A stretch of DNA of 64,000 nucleotides from Leptobrachium leishanense (GCA_009667805.1 CM019071.1:49730693-49794692); one strand, 5' to 3'. Shown: positions 35,115 to 46,335, counted from the first letter of the stretch. Made by a program: numbers and translations. Notes: generated from the sequence alone by a model not told the origin.

Positions 35115-35532
35115 GGCTAGGGTCAAACGAACGCATTATTCCGCAGCGACCGCCAAAAAGTGCGTCCGAACGCATTGATGTATTTTTTCACGGAATGCGC
35201 AAAAACGGTCAGACGACGCGCATTTTCGTGCGTGATTTTTTCACGGATCATCAATAAAACACTTTTAGCGTCTGAACGTTATGTTGGCCGGACATTAGCA
35301 GCGTCTGACGTCTCCTAATCACACACACACGCCGCTAGCGGACGCAGCGCACTCTGTACGTCAGTACTAGCGGTTCTGCGTTCTCGAAAAATTGCGTTTG
35401 TTTTCCACTTGCGTTGCACGGCCGAACTTTTGTGCGACCGTACTTCGTATATTGGCCGTCATTTGCTGCCAGTGCGGCCGTGATTAAGTGCGCCTAAACG
35501 CACGTTAAAAATGCGCTGGTCTGACTCCAGCC
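35115..35532 (+). mobile_element. PIF/Harbinger-type MITE (copy H8)
   Basis: GGCTAGGGTCAAACGAACG start and GACTCCAGCC end. TAA on the left and TTA on the right. It preserves the empty site for the insertion seen in H5o. Confidence 0.82.
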
Positions 35533-35987
35533 TTAGAGTAAAAACGCGGGATATTAAGGATTATTAATTTATTTATATCATTTAGGCTAGGGTCAGACGA
35601 AAGCATTTTTCGCCGCGAACGTGAAAAAGTGCGTCTGAACGCATTGACGTATTTCTTCACGGAATGCGCAAAAACGGTCAGACGACGCGCATTTTCGCGC
35701 GTGATTTTGTACGGATCGTCAATAAAACTCTTTTTGCGTCTGGATGTTATGTAGGCTGGACATTAGCAGCGTCTGACATCTCCTAATCACGCAAACACGC
35801 CGCTATGCCGCAGCTGCGCACTCTGTACGTCAGTACTAGCGGTTCAGCGTTCTCAGAAAAATGCGTTCAAATTCCACTTGTGTTGCACGGCCGGACATTT
35901 GTGCGGCCGTGCATCGTATATTGGCCGTCATTGCCCGTCATCTGCTGCTAGTGTGGCTGTGATTATGTGTGCCAGAACGCACGTTAA

Positions 35988-36841
35988 GGCTAGGGTCAGA
36001 CGAACGCATTTTTCACGTTGTCCGTGAAAAAGTGCGTTCGAACGAATGGACGGATTTTTTCCCGGAATACGCGATAGCGGTCATACGATGCGCATTTTCG
36101 TCCGTGATTTTGTACGGATCATCAATAAAACCCTTTTTGTGTCTGGACGTTATGTTGGCCAGACGTGTGCAGCGTCTGACGTCTCCCAATCACGCACACA
36201 CGCCGCTAGCGGACGCAGCGCACTCTGTACGTCAGTAGTAGCGGTTTGACGTTCTCGAAAAAATACGTTCGTTTGCCACTTGCGTTGCGCGGACGAACTT
36301 TTGTGCGGCCGTTCTTCATATGCTGCCCGGCTTTGGACCTCATTTGCTGCTAGCACGGCCGTGATTTAGTGCTGCTAAACGCACGTTAAGGCTAGGGTCA
36401 GACGAACGCATTTTTACGTTGTCTGTGAAAAAGTGCGTTCGAACGAATGGACGCATTTTTTCACGGAGTACGCGATAGCGGTCATACTATGCGCATTTGC
36501 GTCCGTGATTTTGTACGGATCATCAATAAAACACTTTTTGTGTCTGGACGTTATGTTGGCCGGACATTAGCAGCGTCTGACGTCTCCAAATCACGCAAAC
36601 ACGCCGCTAGCGGACGCAGCGCACTCTGTACAACCGTACTAGTGGTTTCACGTTCTCGACAAAATGCGTTCGTTTTCCACTTGCGTTGCGCAGCCGGACT
36701 TTTGTGCGACCGTACTTCGTATATTGGCCGTCATTGCCCGTCATTTGCTGCTACTACGGCCGTGATTAAGTGCGCCTGCACGCGCGTTCGCACTGCCTCA
36801 GTCTGACCCTAGCCTAAAACTGCGTTCGTCTGACCCCAGCC
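35988..36841 (+). mobile_element. PIF/Harbinger-type MITE, middle of the triple nest (copy H10)
   Basis: Starts GGCTAGGGTCAGACGAACGC after TAA; ends CGTCTGACCCCAGCC. It is itself split after CGCACGTTAA by copy H11. H5 shows the uninterrupted sequence there. Confidence 0.85.
36390..36814 (+). mobile_element. PIF/Harbinger-type MITE, innermost of the triple nest (copy H11)
   Basis: Complete element with GGCTAGGGTCAGACG and CTGACCCTAGCC ends, flanked by TAA on both sides (36387-36389 and 36815-36817). Confidence 0.87.
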
Positions 36842-36871
36842 TTAAAGTGCGCTGGTCTGTCCCCAGCCTAA

Positions 36872-37489
36872 ATCAACCCATTTTCTGCAAACTCTAACCA
36901 GGCTGAATTGTCCATTTATTTATCTATCTATATTTTTAAGCAGATACTGTGGAAAACATTAACCTGCTGCGACGATTTTTTTTTAAAATATCACTTTTGG
37001 AAAAATTCACTGAAGACAAATAAAAATCACACAATTGAAAAACAAAAGCTGAGGCTCCCGGGTGTCGGTGATGATGATGCCCGTCTCGCTTGTACTGACT
37101 GTATTTTCGTGAATCATGTTATCTCTCTTATTAATGGATTTTACTTTGTGTTTATGTAACACTGTAACACTTCAATGTTCTTGAATCCAGGACATACTTG
37201 AAAACGAGAGAAATCTCAATGTATCCTTCCTGGTAAAATACTTTATAAATAAATAAATAAATGGATTAACCCCTTGGTGAACGGCTGTAGCCGCTGTCTA
37301 CCAGGGAATTGGTATGCAGGAGGCGATTTTTACACAAGCATGAATCCTCAGAGCATGACAGCCTGTCTGTCCTCATTCCACCAGGTCATTGAGACCCAAA
37401 ATTCAAATACATAGCAAATTTCCCATCTTGACGACTGCCTGCAGTGTATGAATTCTACATCCTGCAGGGCAGCACTTCTCTTTTCACAC
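36872..37489. other. Intergenic sequence with a LINE 3' tail
   Basis: 37157-37262 repeats the LINE 3' UTR found at about 29855-29970 (CTTGAAAACGAGAGAAATCT and a TAAA-repeat tail), consistent with a very short 5'-truncated LINE insertion. The rest is unassigned. Confidence 0.6.
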
Positions 37490-37492
37490 ATA

Positions 37493-38822
37493 CAGGGTAA
37501 TTCAAAGAGAATCGAAACGTCACCGCACGTTCGGTGACTTTTCGTTCTCTTCAATTAGGTTCGATTCGTCGATCCCATTTCGGCGACCCTGTGGTGTATT
37601 CAGCAAGCACCACAGGGCCGTCGTAGTGCAGGGAAAAGCCGACGCAAACCCGACGAAAAGTCATCCCAAAAACCCGGCGAATCTGCAAAAACATCTGGTT
37701 AACCCCGCCGAACACGACGGAGAAACCCAAGCAGGAGCCGATCACACGCAGGGAAGCTGCCGGAAAAAGCCGACACCGCAGACGAATGCAGTGAATAAAT
37801 TAGGAAAACAGTTTGTATGAATGTTTGAAAAGTGAAAAGCTGTTTGCAAAGAAACTACTGAGCGAAAATGTCTGAAATTTATATATAAGATCCAATGAAT
37901 GATAATAAAAAGGGCTGTTACAGAAAAAAGAAAAAACGATTAAAAAAAATAAATCGGACTTTTAAAAAAAAAAAATCCAGAAAAATGCTTAAAAGATCCT
38001 AAAAAATCTATAAATAAAGAGACTCTTTACTGCAGAATATTATAATGAACGGTTTATTAGATATTGAATTAAAACGGGAATATTTTTAACATTGAAGCCT
38101 ATGGGATTCGCCTGAATAAACCTGCCGAATAAGGCTAGGGTCAAACGAAAGCATTTTTACACGCGAACGTAAAAAAGTGCGTCCGAACGAATTGACGTAT
38201 TTTTTCACGGAGTGCGCGAAAACGGTCATACGACGCGCATTTTTCGTGCGTGATTTTTTCGGATCGTCAAAAAAACTCTTTTTGCGTCTGGACCTTATGT
38301 AGGCTGGACATTAGCAGTGTCTGACGTCTCCTAATCACACACACACGCCGCTATGCCGCAGCTGCGCACTCAGTACGTCAGTACTAGCGGTTCGGCGTTC
38401 TCGAAAAAATGCGTTCGTTTTCCACTTGCGTTGCGCGGCCGGACTTTCGTGCGACAGTACTTCGTATATTGGCCGTCATTGCCCGTCATCTGCTGCTAGT
38501 GCGGCCGTAATTATGTGCGCCAGAACGCACGTTAAAAGTGCGCTGGTCTGACCCCAGCCTTAAACCACCGAATGGCAGGGCATTTCGGGAACCTTTCACT
38601 GCTGGTTTGTGTTCTCTGAATAGATGAAGCATTGCTTCTCTATGGGGATTTCACCGCCCTCGAACAGGCACCGAACAGGCACCGTATGTGCAGGCAATTC
38701 GCCAGGATTTGGCAAATTGCCTGCTCTCTGGATAGCCGAATGGCCAGGAAAGGTAACCGAGCGCTGATTTTCAGCATTCGGTTACCTTTCTCAAGCAATT
38801 CGGATCTCTTTGAATTCCCCTG
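37493..38822 (-). mobile_element. CAGGG transposon (copy K5) with nested Harbinger MITE
   Basis: Ends CAGGGTAATTCAAAGAGAAT and, inverted, CAGGGGAATTCAAAGAG. Flanked by ATA on both sides (37490-37492 and 38823-38825). Without the nested H12 it is about 900 bp, like K1-K4. More diverged than K1-K4, so older. It is useful because it lies in a different context yet shows the same 3-bp duplication. Confidence 0.8.
38133..38559 (+). mobile_element. PIF/Harbinger-type MITE nested in K5 (copy H12)
   Basis: GGCTAGGGTCAAACG start and GGTCTGACCCCAGCC end, flanked by TAA and TTA. K4 (about 55825) preserves the uninterrupted GCCGAATTAAACCACCG site. Confidence 0.85.
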
Positions 38823-38825
38823 ATA

Positions 38826-39116
38826 GTTGCGCTTCCAGCCATGTCCTCATGAAGCACAGACCGGGAACAAAGATCTCCCTTTTTTGGCGTTAATTGATTG
38901 GGCAGATGACGCTAACAGGCACCGCTAAATTATTTTTTATACCTTTTTTTATTTTTAGGTGATTTTACTCCTTTTCTCGCCGAGCTCAGCTCCTCCTCTT
39001 TGGCTCAGGGACTTCCGAACCTGGAGGTCCCTGAAGCTTGCGCCTTTAATGGATTCTCTTACGGAAGCACAGACTGAATCCTGCAGTCACTGAGCAGCAA
39101 ATCATATCTCCCGTGC
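38826..39116. other. Short intergenic stretch
   Basis: No recognised element or gene. Confidence 0.4.
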
Positions 39117-39124
39117 TGTGCTTC

Positions 39125-40059
39125 CAGTGGTATCACGCAGGTATGAGTGTATCACTGAGCTCCACAGCAATAAAACTCACAGTAATGTGCGGTGTGTATG
39201 AGCATATCACAGATCTCCACAGCAATAAAACTCACAGTAATGTGCGGTGTGTATGAGCGTATCACAGAGCTCCACAGCAATAAAACTCACAGTAATGTGC
39301 GGTGTGTATGAGCGTATCACAGAGCTCCACAGCAATAAAACTCACACTCATACACACCTCACATTACTGTATCACTGAGCTCCACAGCAATAAAACTCAC
39401 AGTAATGTGCGGTGTGTATGAGCGTATCACAGAGCTCCACAGCAATAAAACTCACAGTAATGTGCGGTGTGTATGAGCGTATCACAGAGCTCCACAGCAA
39501 TAAAACTCACAGTAATGTGCGGTGTGTATGAGCGTATCACAGAGCTCCACAGCAATAAAACTCACAGTAATGTGCGGTGTGTATGAGCGTATCACAGAGC
39601 TCCACAGCAATAAAACTCACAGTAATGTGCGGTGTGTATGAGCGTATCACAGAGCTCCACAGCAATAAAACTCAAAGTAATGTGCGGTGTGTATGAGCGT
39701 ATCACAGAGCTCCACAGCAATAAAACTCACACTCATACACACCTCACATTACTGTATCACTGAGCTCCACAGCAATACAACTCACAGTAATGTGCAGTGT
39801 GTATGAATGTATCACATAATCCACTGCAATAAAACTCACAATATGTGCAGTGTGTATAAGCGTATCACAGAGCTCCACAGCAATAAAACTCACAGTAATG
39901 TCCAGCGTGTATGAGTGTAGCACAGAACTCCACAGCAATACAACTCACATTAATGTGCAGTGTGTATTAGCGTATCATAAAAAAAGGTAGTAATACTCGG
40001 GGGGGGGGTGACACAATGAGTTACTGCACCGGGTGACACAAATCTTAGTGGTGCCACTG
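39125..40059. mobile_element. hAT-type MITE filled with a minisatellite
   Basis: Termini CAGTGGTATCAC and GTGGTGCCACTG. The flanks are an exact 8-bp duplication TGTGCTTC (39117-39124 and 40060-40067). Almost the whole interior is the 55-bp array. The ends and the repeat unit relate it to the hAT element at 7754-9121. Confidence 0.87.
39131..39980. repeat. 55-bp minisatellite inside the hAT MITE
   Basis: About fifteen copies with core CTCCACAGCAATAAAACTCA and GTGTGTATGAGCGTATC. Two units carry an inverted-looking ACTCATACACACCTCACATT segment. The central copies are nearly identical and the outer ones degenerate. Confidence 0.92.
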
Positions 40060-40067
40060 TGTGCTTC

Positions 40068-40638
40068 ACGTATCCTGCAAACCTGTTAGCGCTCCCTGAG
40101 GACAGGGTGTGGGAAGCACCGATGCACAGTGATACATGTTCTGGTGGATCTGGTGACCGTAGATGTGGGAACAGTTATTTGGCCCCACTATCCTGTAAGA
40201 TAGATCATCTTTTCTTTACTATCTTTTATTCAGTCGCATTTTTTTATCTGCACATTTTAAATGTTTTCCTACTTCATATTTCTTAATTTAGAAGAAAATC
40301 TGAAAAATGTTCTGTGTGTATCGAGGGTGAAAACACTACATTTCTCTACGAATCGCAAAGTGCAGATATGGTCTTCAGTTACATATACAGTATATTCTCA
40401 TTTTATTCATTTTTTAATTACTAATAAAGCATAGTTTTTAGCTCTTTTCCTCAGTGTTCTCACTGCATTAACGCAACATATTACACAGCTGTTAGTAAAT
40501 ACAATATTTTTCAAACAGAATATGTTTTCACATTTTTTTCTTTTGTTTTGAAATGTATTCTTCTGTTACATTCTTTAATCAGCGTTTAAATGTAGTTGCT
40601 CTTTAATTCTCTGTATTCTATATTTTATTTTTCCACTA
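40068..40638. other. AT-rich intergenic sequence
   Basis: No gene or element ends recognised before the second Helitron. Confidence 0.45.
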
Positions 40639-40666
40639 CAAGGTGGAAAGCCTGCCCAGAGGGCAG

Positions 40667-41525
40667 TCTATTGTGGATATACTGCCCCAGCTCGTGGATA
40701 TACTGCCCCAGCTCGTGGATATACTGCCCCAGCACGTGGATATACTGCCCCAGCTCGTGGATATACTGCCCCAGCTCGTGGATACTGCCCCAGCACGTGG
40801 ATAATCCCCCAGCTCGTGGATATTGCCCCAGCACGTGGATATACTGCCCCAGCAAGTGGATATATGCCCCAGCATGTGGATATACTGCCCCAGCATGTGG
40901 ATATACTGCCCCAGCATGTGGATATACTGCCCCTGCTCGTGGATACTGCCCCAGCACGTGGATATTGCCCCAGCTCGTGGATATTGCCCCAGCACGTGGA
41001 TATACTGCCCCAGCAAGTGGATATATGCCCCAGCACGTGGATATACTGCCCCAGCATGTGGATATACTGCCCCTGCTCGTGGATACTGCCCCAGCACGTG
41101 GATATTGCCCCAGCTCGTGGATATTGCCCCAGCACGTGGATATACTGCCCCAGCTCGTGGATACTGCCCCAGCACGTGGATATACTGCCCCAGCTCGTGG
41201 ATACTGCCCCCAGCACGTGGATACTGCCCCAGCTCGCTGTGGATACTGCCCCAGCATGTGGATACTGCCCCCAGCTCGTGGATACTGCCCCAGCATGTGG
41301 ATACTGCCCCAGCATGTGGATACTGCCCCAGCATGTGATACTGCCCCCAGCTCGTGATACTGCCCCAGCATGTGGATACTGCCCCAGCTCGTGGATACTG
41401 CCCCAGCATGTGGATACTGCCCCAGCTCGTGGATACTGCCCCAGCATGTGGATACTGCCCCAGCTCGTGGATACTGCCCTCAGCTCGTGGATACTGCCCC
41501 CAGCACGTGGATACTGCCCTCAGCT
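40667..41525. repeat. 21/18-bp minisatellite inside the short Helitron
   Basis: Units of GTGGATATACTGCCCCAGC plus two bases, mixed with an 18-bp form lacking one ATA. They begin straight after GGGCAGTCTATT of the terminator hairpin. The CTGCCC(C)AG part of the unit resembles the hairpin itself. Confidence 0.92.
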
Positions 41526-41529
41526 CAGA

Positions 41530-41935
41530 CCCCAGACCAGACATGGGGCGGCTGTTCGAATGCTCTATCGGCATTCGGAAGCCGCCCCATGAGCTCCTCA
41601 TACTTACCTTCCCGAGCGGCGAAGTGAAAGTTTCCCCGCTTCCGGTCGTTGAAGGACCCAAGCCGCGGTCACGTGACCGCGGCTTGGGTCCTTCAAAGAG
41701 CGGAAGCGAGGGGACTTTCCCATCGCCGCTCGGGGTTGGATGCGCGCGGCAGCCGGGTAGAGGCTGCGAGCGCAGCCTCTACCCGGCTGCTGTGTGCATC
41801 TTGTAACCACCGCGGCGAGCGCACAGCTGGCTCATGCCGCGGCGGTTGCATGCGCGCGCAACCAACCGCCGCTGGTTGCGTGCGCGCGCATGCGCAGAGT
41901 AAGGCTTGGCGATGGACACGCCAAGCCTTACTCAA
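41530..41935. repeat. Series of palindromes inside the short Helitron
   Basis: Consecutive inverted pairs: TGGGGCGGCT with its complement (about 41543-41592); a long arm pair from CCCGAGCGGCGA to TCGCCGCTCGGG, centred on CCGCGGTCACGTGACCGCGG (about 41612-41735); AGCCGGGTAGAGGCTGCG with its complement (about 41750-41792); and AAGGCTTGGCG with its complement (41901-41929). Confidence 0.85.
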
Positions 41936-41947
41936 TTATAGTATAGA

Positions 41948-43497
41948 TATACATATTTTTTAAATGTAATTATTTTTGTTGCATTTGCAAAATGTTTCAC
42001 TTTTTACTTTAATTTATAAACAAAATTGTAATTATACGTTTATACTTTACCAGGAAACCACAACCTCGACCCTCCAGATGTTTTGGAAATACATTTCCCA
42101 TGAAGCTCTGCAAACCTATGAGGGATTGAGCATCATGGGAGATGTAGTTCCAAAAACATCTAAGGGGTCAGAAATAAATATGTGGAGACAATTATATTTC
42201 CAATTACTTCAGTTCCTATAAACGCATCAATTTTTATTTTTTTTTAAATACACTTTTACGAGAATAGGTTTTCCTGTTTTTAAAAATTTTAAAAAAATGT
42301 TTAGAGACTGCAGTACATTTTCTTTTGCAGAAACTATTATACAGAAAAAGTAGTTTGATCATTACGGGAAATATAAGAGCTAGGTTTTAATTTGTGAACA
42401 GAATTATATTTTAGATAAATCTGTATTACATTTAAAAAAAAATATTTCTTAAAATTTGTATACATGTATGCACCATATATAAAATAGAATGTACTAATAT
42501 ATAATAAATAATCCTATTCTATATTCTTATTCTATTTCTTTTATTAAAAAAAACTATAGGGTTTATTCACTAAACCCCGAAGTGCACTGAATGGCGAATA
42601 TCACTGTACAGTGCAATCTCAAGGCAATTCGTCACTAAGCTGTCAATTCTCCAAATACTGGCAAATCGACAGCAAAATACGGTGCATTTTGCCGCACCTC
42701 AGCGATCTTTGGCGATCTTCGGTGGCAGTGAAATTGAAGTAATGGTTAATCTATTCAGTGACGAACTGCACCGAAATGTCAGCGAAATGCCCTGATTTTG
42801 TGAGTTTCAGTTCGACAGGTTTAAACAGGTGAATCCAGTAGGGGTCAATGTAAAAAAAAAAAAAAAAAATTGTTTTAAAAATATATTTTTACATAAAAAC
42901 ATTTATTCTTTTCAATCAAAAAGTATTTTTATTTATATTTTTTTTAGACAAAATTTTTGTTTAAATTTTTTTTTAAAAGGTGTTATTTTTAAATTCTGTA
43001 ACAGACTTTTTAATGGGCCTTTTGATTATTTACACACATTTTAATGCATTTTTATTGGTTTAAAAGTCTATTAGGAGAATAGGAGAGTCGTGTTTTTTTT
43101 TTTTTTTTCTTATTCAGTTCGGTGGATTTCGCCAAGGCCAGTTTGCCACTCTTCGGTGACGTTCTGCAAATTTTTCATGAGGCTTTGGCATCTCCATCTT
43201 TTGCGCACAACGTCGATCCTACAGTGAATTCACCGTAGTTTCGGCCGTAGAATATTTTATATTTTTTGCTTTTTATGTAGATTTTTTTTATACCGCATTT
43301 TAATATATTATATAAAATTATATAATATAATAATAATAATAATTATATTATATAAACATGTCACAGCCTGTCAACCTGTTTTGCTAATAACCAGTCCGGG
43401 CTGTAAGTATGACTCTGCTCTTCAATCGCCCTCTGCTGGTTGTCCTGCGTGCTCTGGAACGAGGAAATAGAGACAAAGCCAAGATGGAAAACACGTT
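41948..43497. other. AT-rich intergenic sequence with degenerate elements
   Basis: 42051-42171 contains CTCCAGATGTTTTGGAAATA and CATGGGAGATGTAGTTCC, a decayed member of the hAT MITE group seen at 47120 and 56351. 42560-43250 has AGGGTTTATTCACTAAACC and K-like motifs but no clear ends. 43255-43365 is AT microsatellite. No gene is recognised. Confidence 0.5.
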
Positions 43498-43503
43498 TTT
43501 ATT
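43498..43503 (-). terminator. Probable polyadenylation signal of Ly6 gene 2
   Basis: AATAAA on the minus strand, about 430 bases after the stop codon. It is the first canonical signal I see downstream. Confidence 0.55.
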
Positions 43504-43932
43504 AGTAATAGTGATGAAAAAGTCCCTTTTGCTTGAGAAGCCAGGCGTGCGGCACCGGAGTGAGGAGGGGGATGCAAGATTTAACGTATAAACATGGCAG
43601 CCAACGTCATCATCAGGAAGTAACACAAACAAGCAGCACGACAGCCGTGTGTATGTGTGTATATACATATCGGTATTGGTTTTTACCCAAGGGTCGGAGA
43701 AGGGGGATTGGGGAGTCCCTGGATTATAAATATCACAGCCGGGGGTTGGGGAGTGCCCATCCCGAGTTAGTTATGAAGCTTTGGTGAAGTTAGTCCACTC
43801 AACGTAGAGATGAAGAAGCAGCTTTTCCCTCCCATTTTTGACGGAAGCAATCAACGCATTTATAAGGAAACGGCAGGAGGACCAGACAGCTGGCGGTGAA
43901 GGTGCAGTAAGTATGCAGCATTCAGAAATGAC

Positions 43933-44135
43933 CTAGAACCATCTAGAAACCCACAGAGCAAACATGGCCGCCATCCCACTCATGACGGACACCTTGGGCA
44001 CGGCGGCAGCGTTGCAGAGGCTGGAGTAGCAGCAGGATGGGGAACTAGTCATGGTGGCACCAGCGAACGTCACGGATGAGTCCGTTAAGCAGTTAAGGGG
44101 GTTCATGCAGCCTTTCTTCTTGAAATTCATAAAAC
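43933..44135 (-). CDS. Ly6/uPAR-family GPI-anchored protein, exon 3 (terminal) of gene 2
   Basis: Follows an acceptor with a TTTCTTGCCAG tract (intron side from 44136) in phase 1 and ends at TAG (43935-43933). It encodes the second half of the three-finger domain: KKGC and LNC, then SPSCC and SLCN. A small-residue stretch (AAA) and a hydrophobic C-terminal tail follow, consistent with GPI anchoring at the cell surface. With exons 45844-45951 and 60092-60149 the coding length is 369 bases, giving 122 residues with the ten cysteines expected of a Ly6 domain. About half of the residues match gene 1's terminal exon (3930-4132), so they are paralogues. Best family-level comparison is with PSCA/Ly6-type antigens; the specific member is undetermined. 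Confidence 0.92.
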
Positions 44136-44599
44136 CTGGCAAGAAACGAGATGGTAATGATTGTATATATCACACAACACCTTACAGATGTCTTAGAGGC
44201 AAGAATAGCATGTTATCTTAACCCCTTACTGCTTGGGATTCTCCACTGGTAAGGTGGTCCTGAAAGCCGCAGGTTGGCATAGCACACCCCGCAGGCTCCA
44301 AAGCCCTCTTTTGGCATGTCTTCCGTCCCGGCAGACCGAACATGTCATTGGCTGCTGCAGGATCGCCTGAGTCCAGGCAGTCTCATGGCGGCCAATGACG
44401 CGCTCAGTGAAGTCAGGGGAAGTGAGGAGTAGGCATGTATAGAGAGCCAGCAGAGCGTGCTATGCCGGCCCACTGAGTTTAGATCCACCTGCCGCGAGGA
44501 CAGCATAGCACACTCAACGGTGAGAAGGGGATAAAATGTCTAGAGGTATTGTGCTTAGATTTAGAGCTGAAGACAGTATTTTGAGTTACCTCTTCTATT

Positions 44600-45720
44600 G
44601 GGATTGAGAATATTTCTCATGGTCAGTGTTTAGTGGACTATCCAAAAATTAGGCTTAGGGTTAGAAATAAAAAATAAAGTTAGAGAAATCCAGGGTCAAT
44701 GTTAGGGCTATGAGAACAGGGTAATGTATCGAGGTTTAGGATTAGAGTTATGGTTTAGTAGTGGTCTTGGGTTTTCTGTGGTTTTGAGTTATGGGGTTAG
44801 GGTACATGAGTTATGGAGTATAGAGGACTTGACTTATAGTTTTAGTGATATTATATAGCGGTTTAAGGTTAGTTTGAGATATAGTAATAAAGGTACAGAT
44901 GTCTAAGCTTAGTACTAACATGTCCAGGTTTACATATAAAGGTCTAGGGTTATGGTATAGAGGTCCAGGGTTACATTTGAAGGTCTAGGGTTTGGGTATA
45001 GGGTTAGAGGGTTACATATAAAGCTCTAGGGTGTAGGGTGTAGAGGTCCATGGTTACATATGAAGGTCTAGGGTTAGGGTATAGAGGTCCAGAGTTACCC
45101 ATACAGGACTAGGCGTCAGGTCTAGAAGCCAGGGGTCACATATAAGGGTCTCTGGTTAGGGTATAGAGGTCCAGGGTTAAATATAAACGTCTAGGATAGG
45201 GAATAGAGGACTAGGGTTACTGTACATGGGTCTAGGTTTAGTGTAAAGAGGTATATGGTTAGAGTATTAAACACTGTGACTTGCGTCCAAAGGTTTCGGG
45301 TTGTGATATAGAGGTTTAAAGTTGGGGTGTAGAGGTCTAGAACTAGGGTATAGAGGTTTAAAGTTGGGGTGTAGAGGTCTAGAACTAGGGTGTAGAGGTT
45401 TAAAGTTGGGCTATAGAGGTCTAGAACTAGGGTATAGAGGTTAAAGTTGGGGTGTAGAGGTCTATTATTCAGGTAAAGAGGTATGTGGAAAGGTTTCAGA
45501 GGTCTTTTGTTACCTTTTAGAAGTATATTTGGTTAGTGATCAGGTTTAGAGGACTAGGGTTAGTTTTTTGAGTGATGTTGGAGAGCTCTTGGCTTAATAT
45601 TGGGGTTAGAGGTCTAGGGTTGAGGAATTGAGGCCTGGGGCTAGTCCAGAGCAATCTAAGGTTACACTTGGGGTATAGCATTTAGGGTTAGGAGTCTTCA
45701 GTTAGTGTTATGGTCTACGC
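44600..45720. repeat. Degenerate G/T-rich repeat in intron 2 of Ly6 gene 2
   Basis: Many imperfect copies of GGTCTAGGGTTAGGGTATAG and AGAGGTTTAAAGTTGGGGTG, each about 20-45 bases. The TTAGGG hexamer recurs but never in uninterrupted runs. It fills most of the 1.7-kb intron. Confidence 0.75.
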
Positions 45721-45843
45721 ATCAATTCACCACCATAATGTATAAAGAATCTGGATTTGTCATCTAGAAGGGGAAATCGACACGTCGAACAGACATTAAA
45801 ATATTCTCGGTGCTTATTTTGTCCATCAGCATGAAATACTCAC

Positions 45844-45951
45844 CAGCAACCTTTGCCGTCTCCGTCGCGCAGACTTCGAGGATGCCACAATTCTCCTTTA
45901 ATTGAACCATGCAAGTGCCATATTCACAGGAATAGCATTCCAGAGCATGAC
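45844..45951 (-). CDS. Ly6/uPAR-family protein, exon 2 of gene 2
   Basis: A 108-base exon between an acceptor preceded by a strong pyrimidine tract (CTCCTCTCTCCTCAG) and a donor GTGAGT at 45843-45838, phase 1 at both ends. It encodes the first half of the Ly6 domain: the LECYSC start motif, then GTC, ENC and EVC, giving five cysteines. The phase-1 boundaries match those of exons 1 and 3, which is the usual Ly6 gene layout. Confidence 0.92.
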
Positions 45952-46206
45952 CTGAGGAGAGAGGAGCATCTTGGGTATGAATGGGGAGAAACTGGGCCCG
46001 ACAAGTCCCAATGCACCAAGTGACCAATGAGAACTTTTCTATCAGAAAACACAACATTGATAATTTTCAGACATGTCGCATCAGGTCCTTCCATCCCCAT
46101 CTCCATTATTACCGCTCATGATACCATTTTCTCCTCGTTTGCGGCCGGAAAGGGCTTCCATTTCTCTAATTTGGTCAGAAGACGCAATGTATATCACCCT
46201 CTAGAA

Positions 46207-46335
46207 CAGGGATCTCAAACTCTGGCCCCTCCAAGATGTTTCTGAACTACAACTCCTAAGATTCTCCAGCCATCTTTAGCGTTCAAGGGATTCTGGGCCG
46301 TCAGCATCTGGCGGGGGCGGAGTTTGAGATCCCTG
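46207..46335. mobile_element. Short hAT-like MITE (129 bp)
   Basis: CAGGGATCTCAAACTC and its inverted copy form the ends. With two extra outer bases on each side the inverted repeat is 19 bases and perfect. The expected 8-bp duplication is not preserved. It lies in intron 1 of Ly6 gene 2. Confidence 0.72.

Larger units (their letters stand above)
35585..36868 (+). mobile_element. PIF/Harbinger-type MITE, outermost of a triple nest (copy H9)
   Basis: Starts GGCTAGGGTCAGACGAAAGC after TTA; ends GGTCTGTCCCCAGCC before TAA (36869-36871). It is split after CGCACGTTAA by copy H10. The uninterrupted version of this site is in H6 (CGCACGTTAAAAGTGCGCTGG region). Confidence 0.85.
40639..41947 (-). mobile_element. 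Non-autonomous Helitron, short copy (1.3 kb), minus orientation
   Basis: On the minus strand it starts TCTATACTATAATTGAGTAAG at 41947. It ends with the CTGCCC-TCT-GGGCAG hairpin and CTTG at 40642-40639 (CTAG in the other copy, so one substitution). Host A and T flank it. The interior consists of a 21-bp minisatellite directly beside the hairpin and then four or more palindromes. Confidence 0.77.

Noticed and set aside
36046..36806. Several short frames with a repeated GHTMRIFVRDFVRIINKTLF peptide
   Set aside because: They recur in nearly every Harbinger MITE copy in changing frames; the elements are non-coding.
40596..41806. Open frames of 150-341 codons on both strands
   Set aside because: They come from the 21/18-bp array and palindromes in the short Helitron; both strands are open at once.
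44600..45720. Interstitial telomeric array
   Set aside because: TTAGGG occurs but never in consecutive runs; units are longer and irregular.
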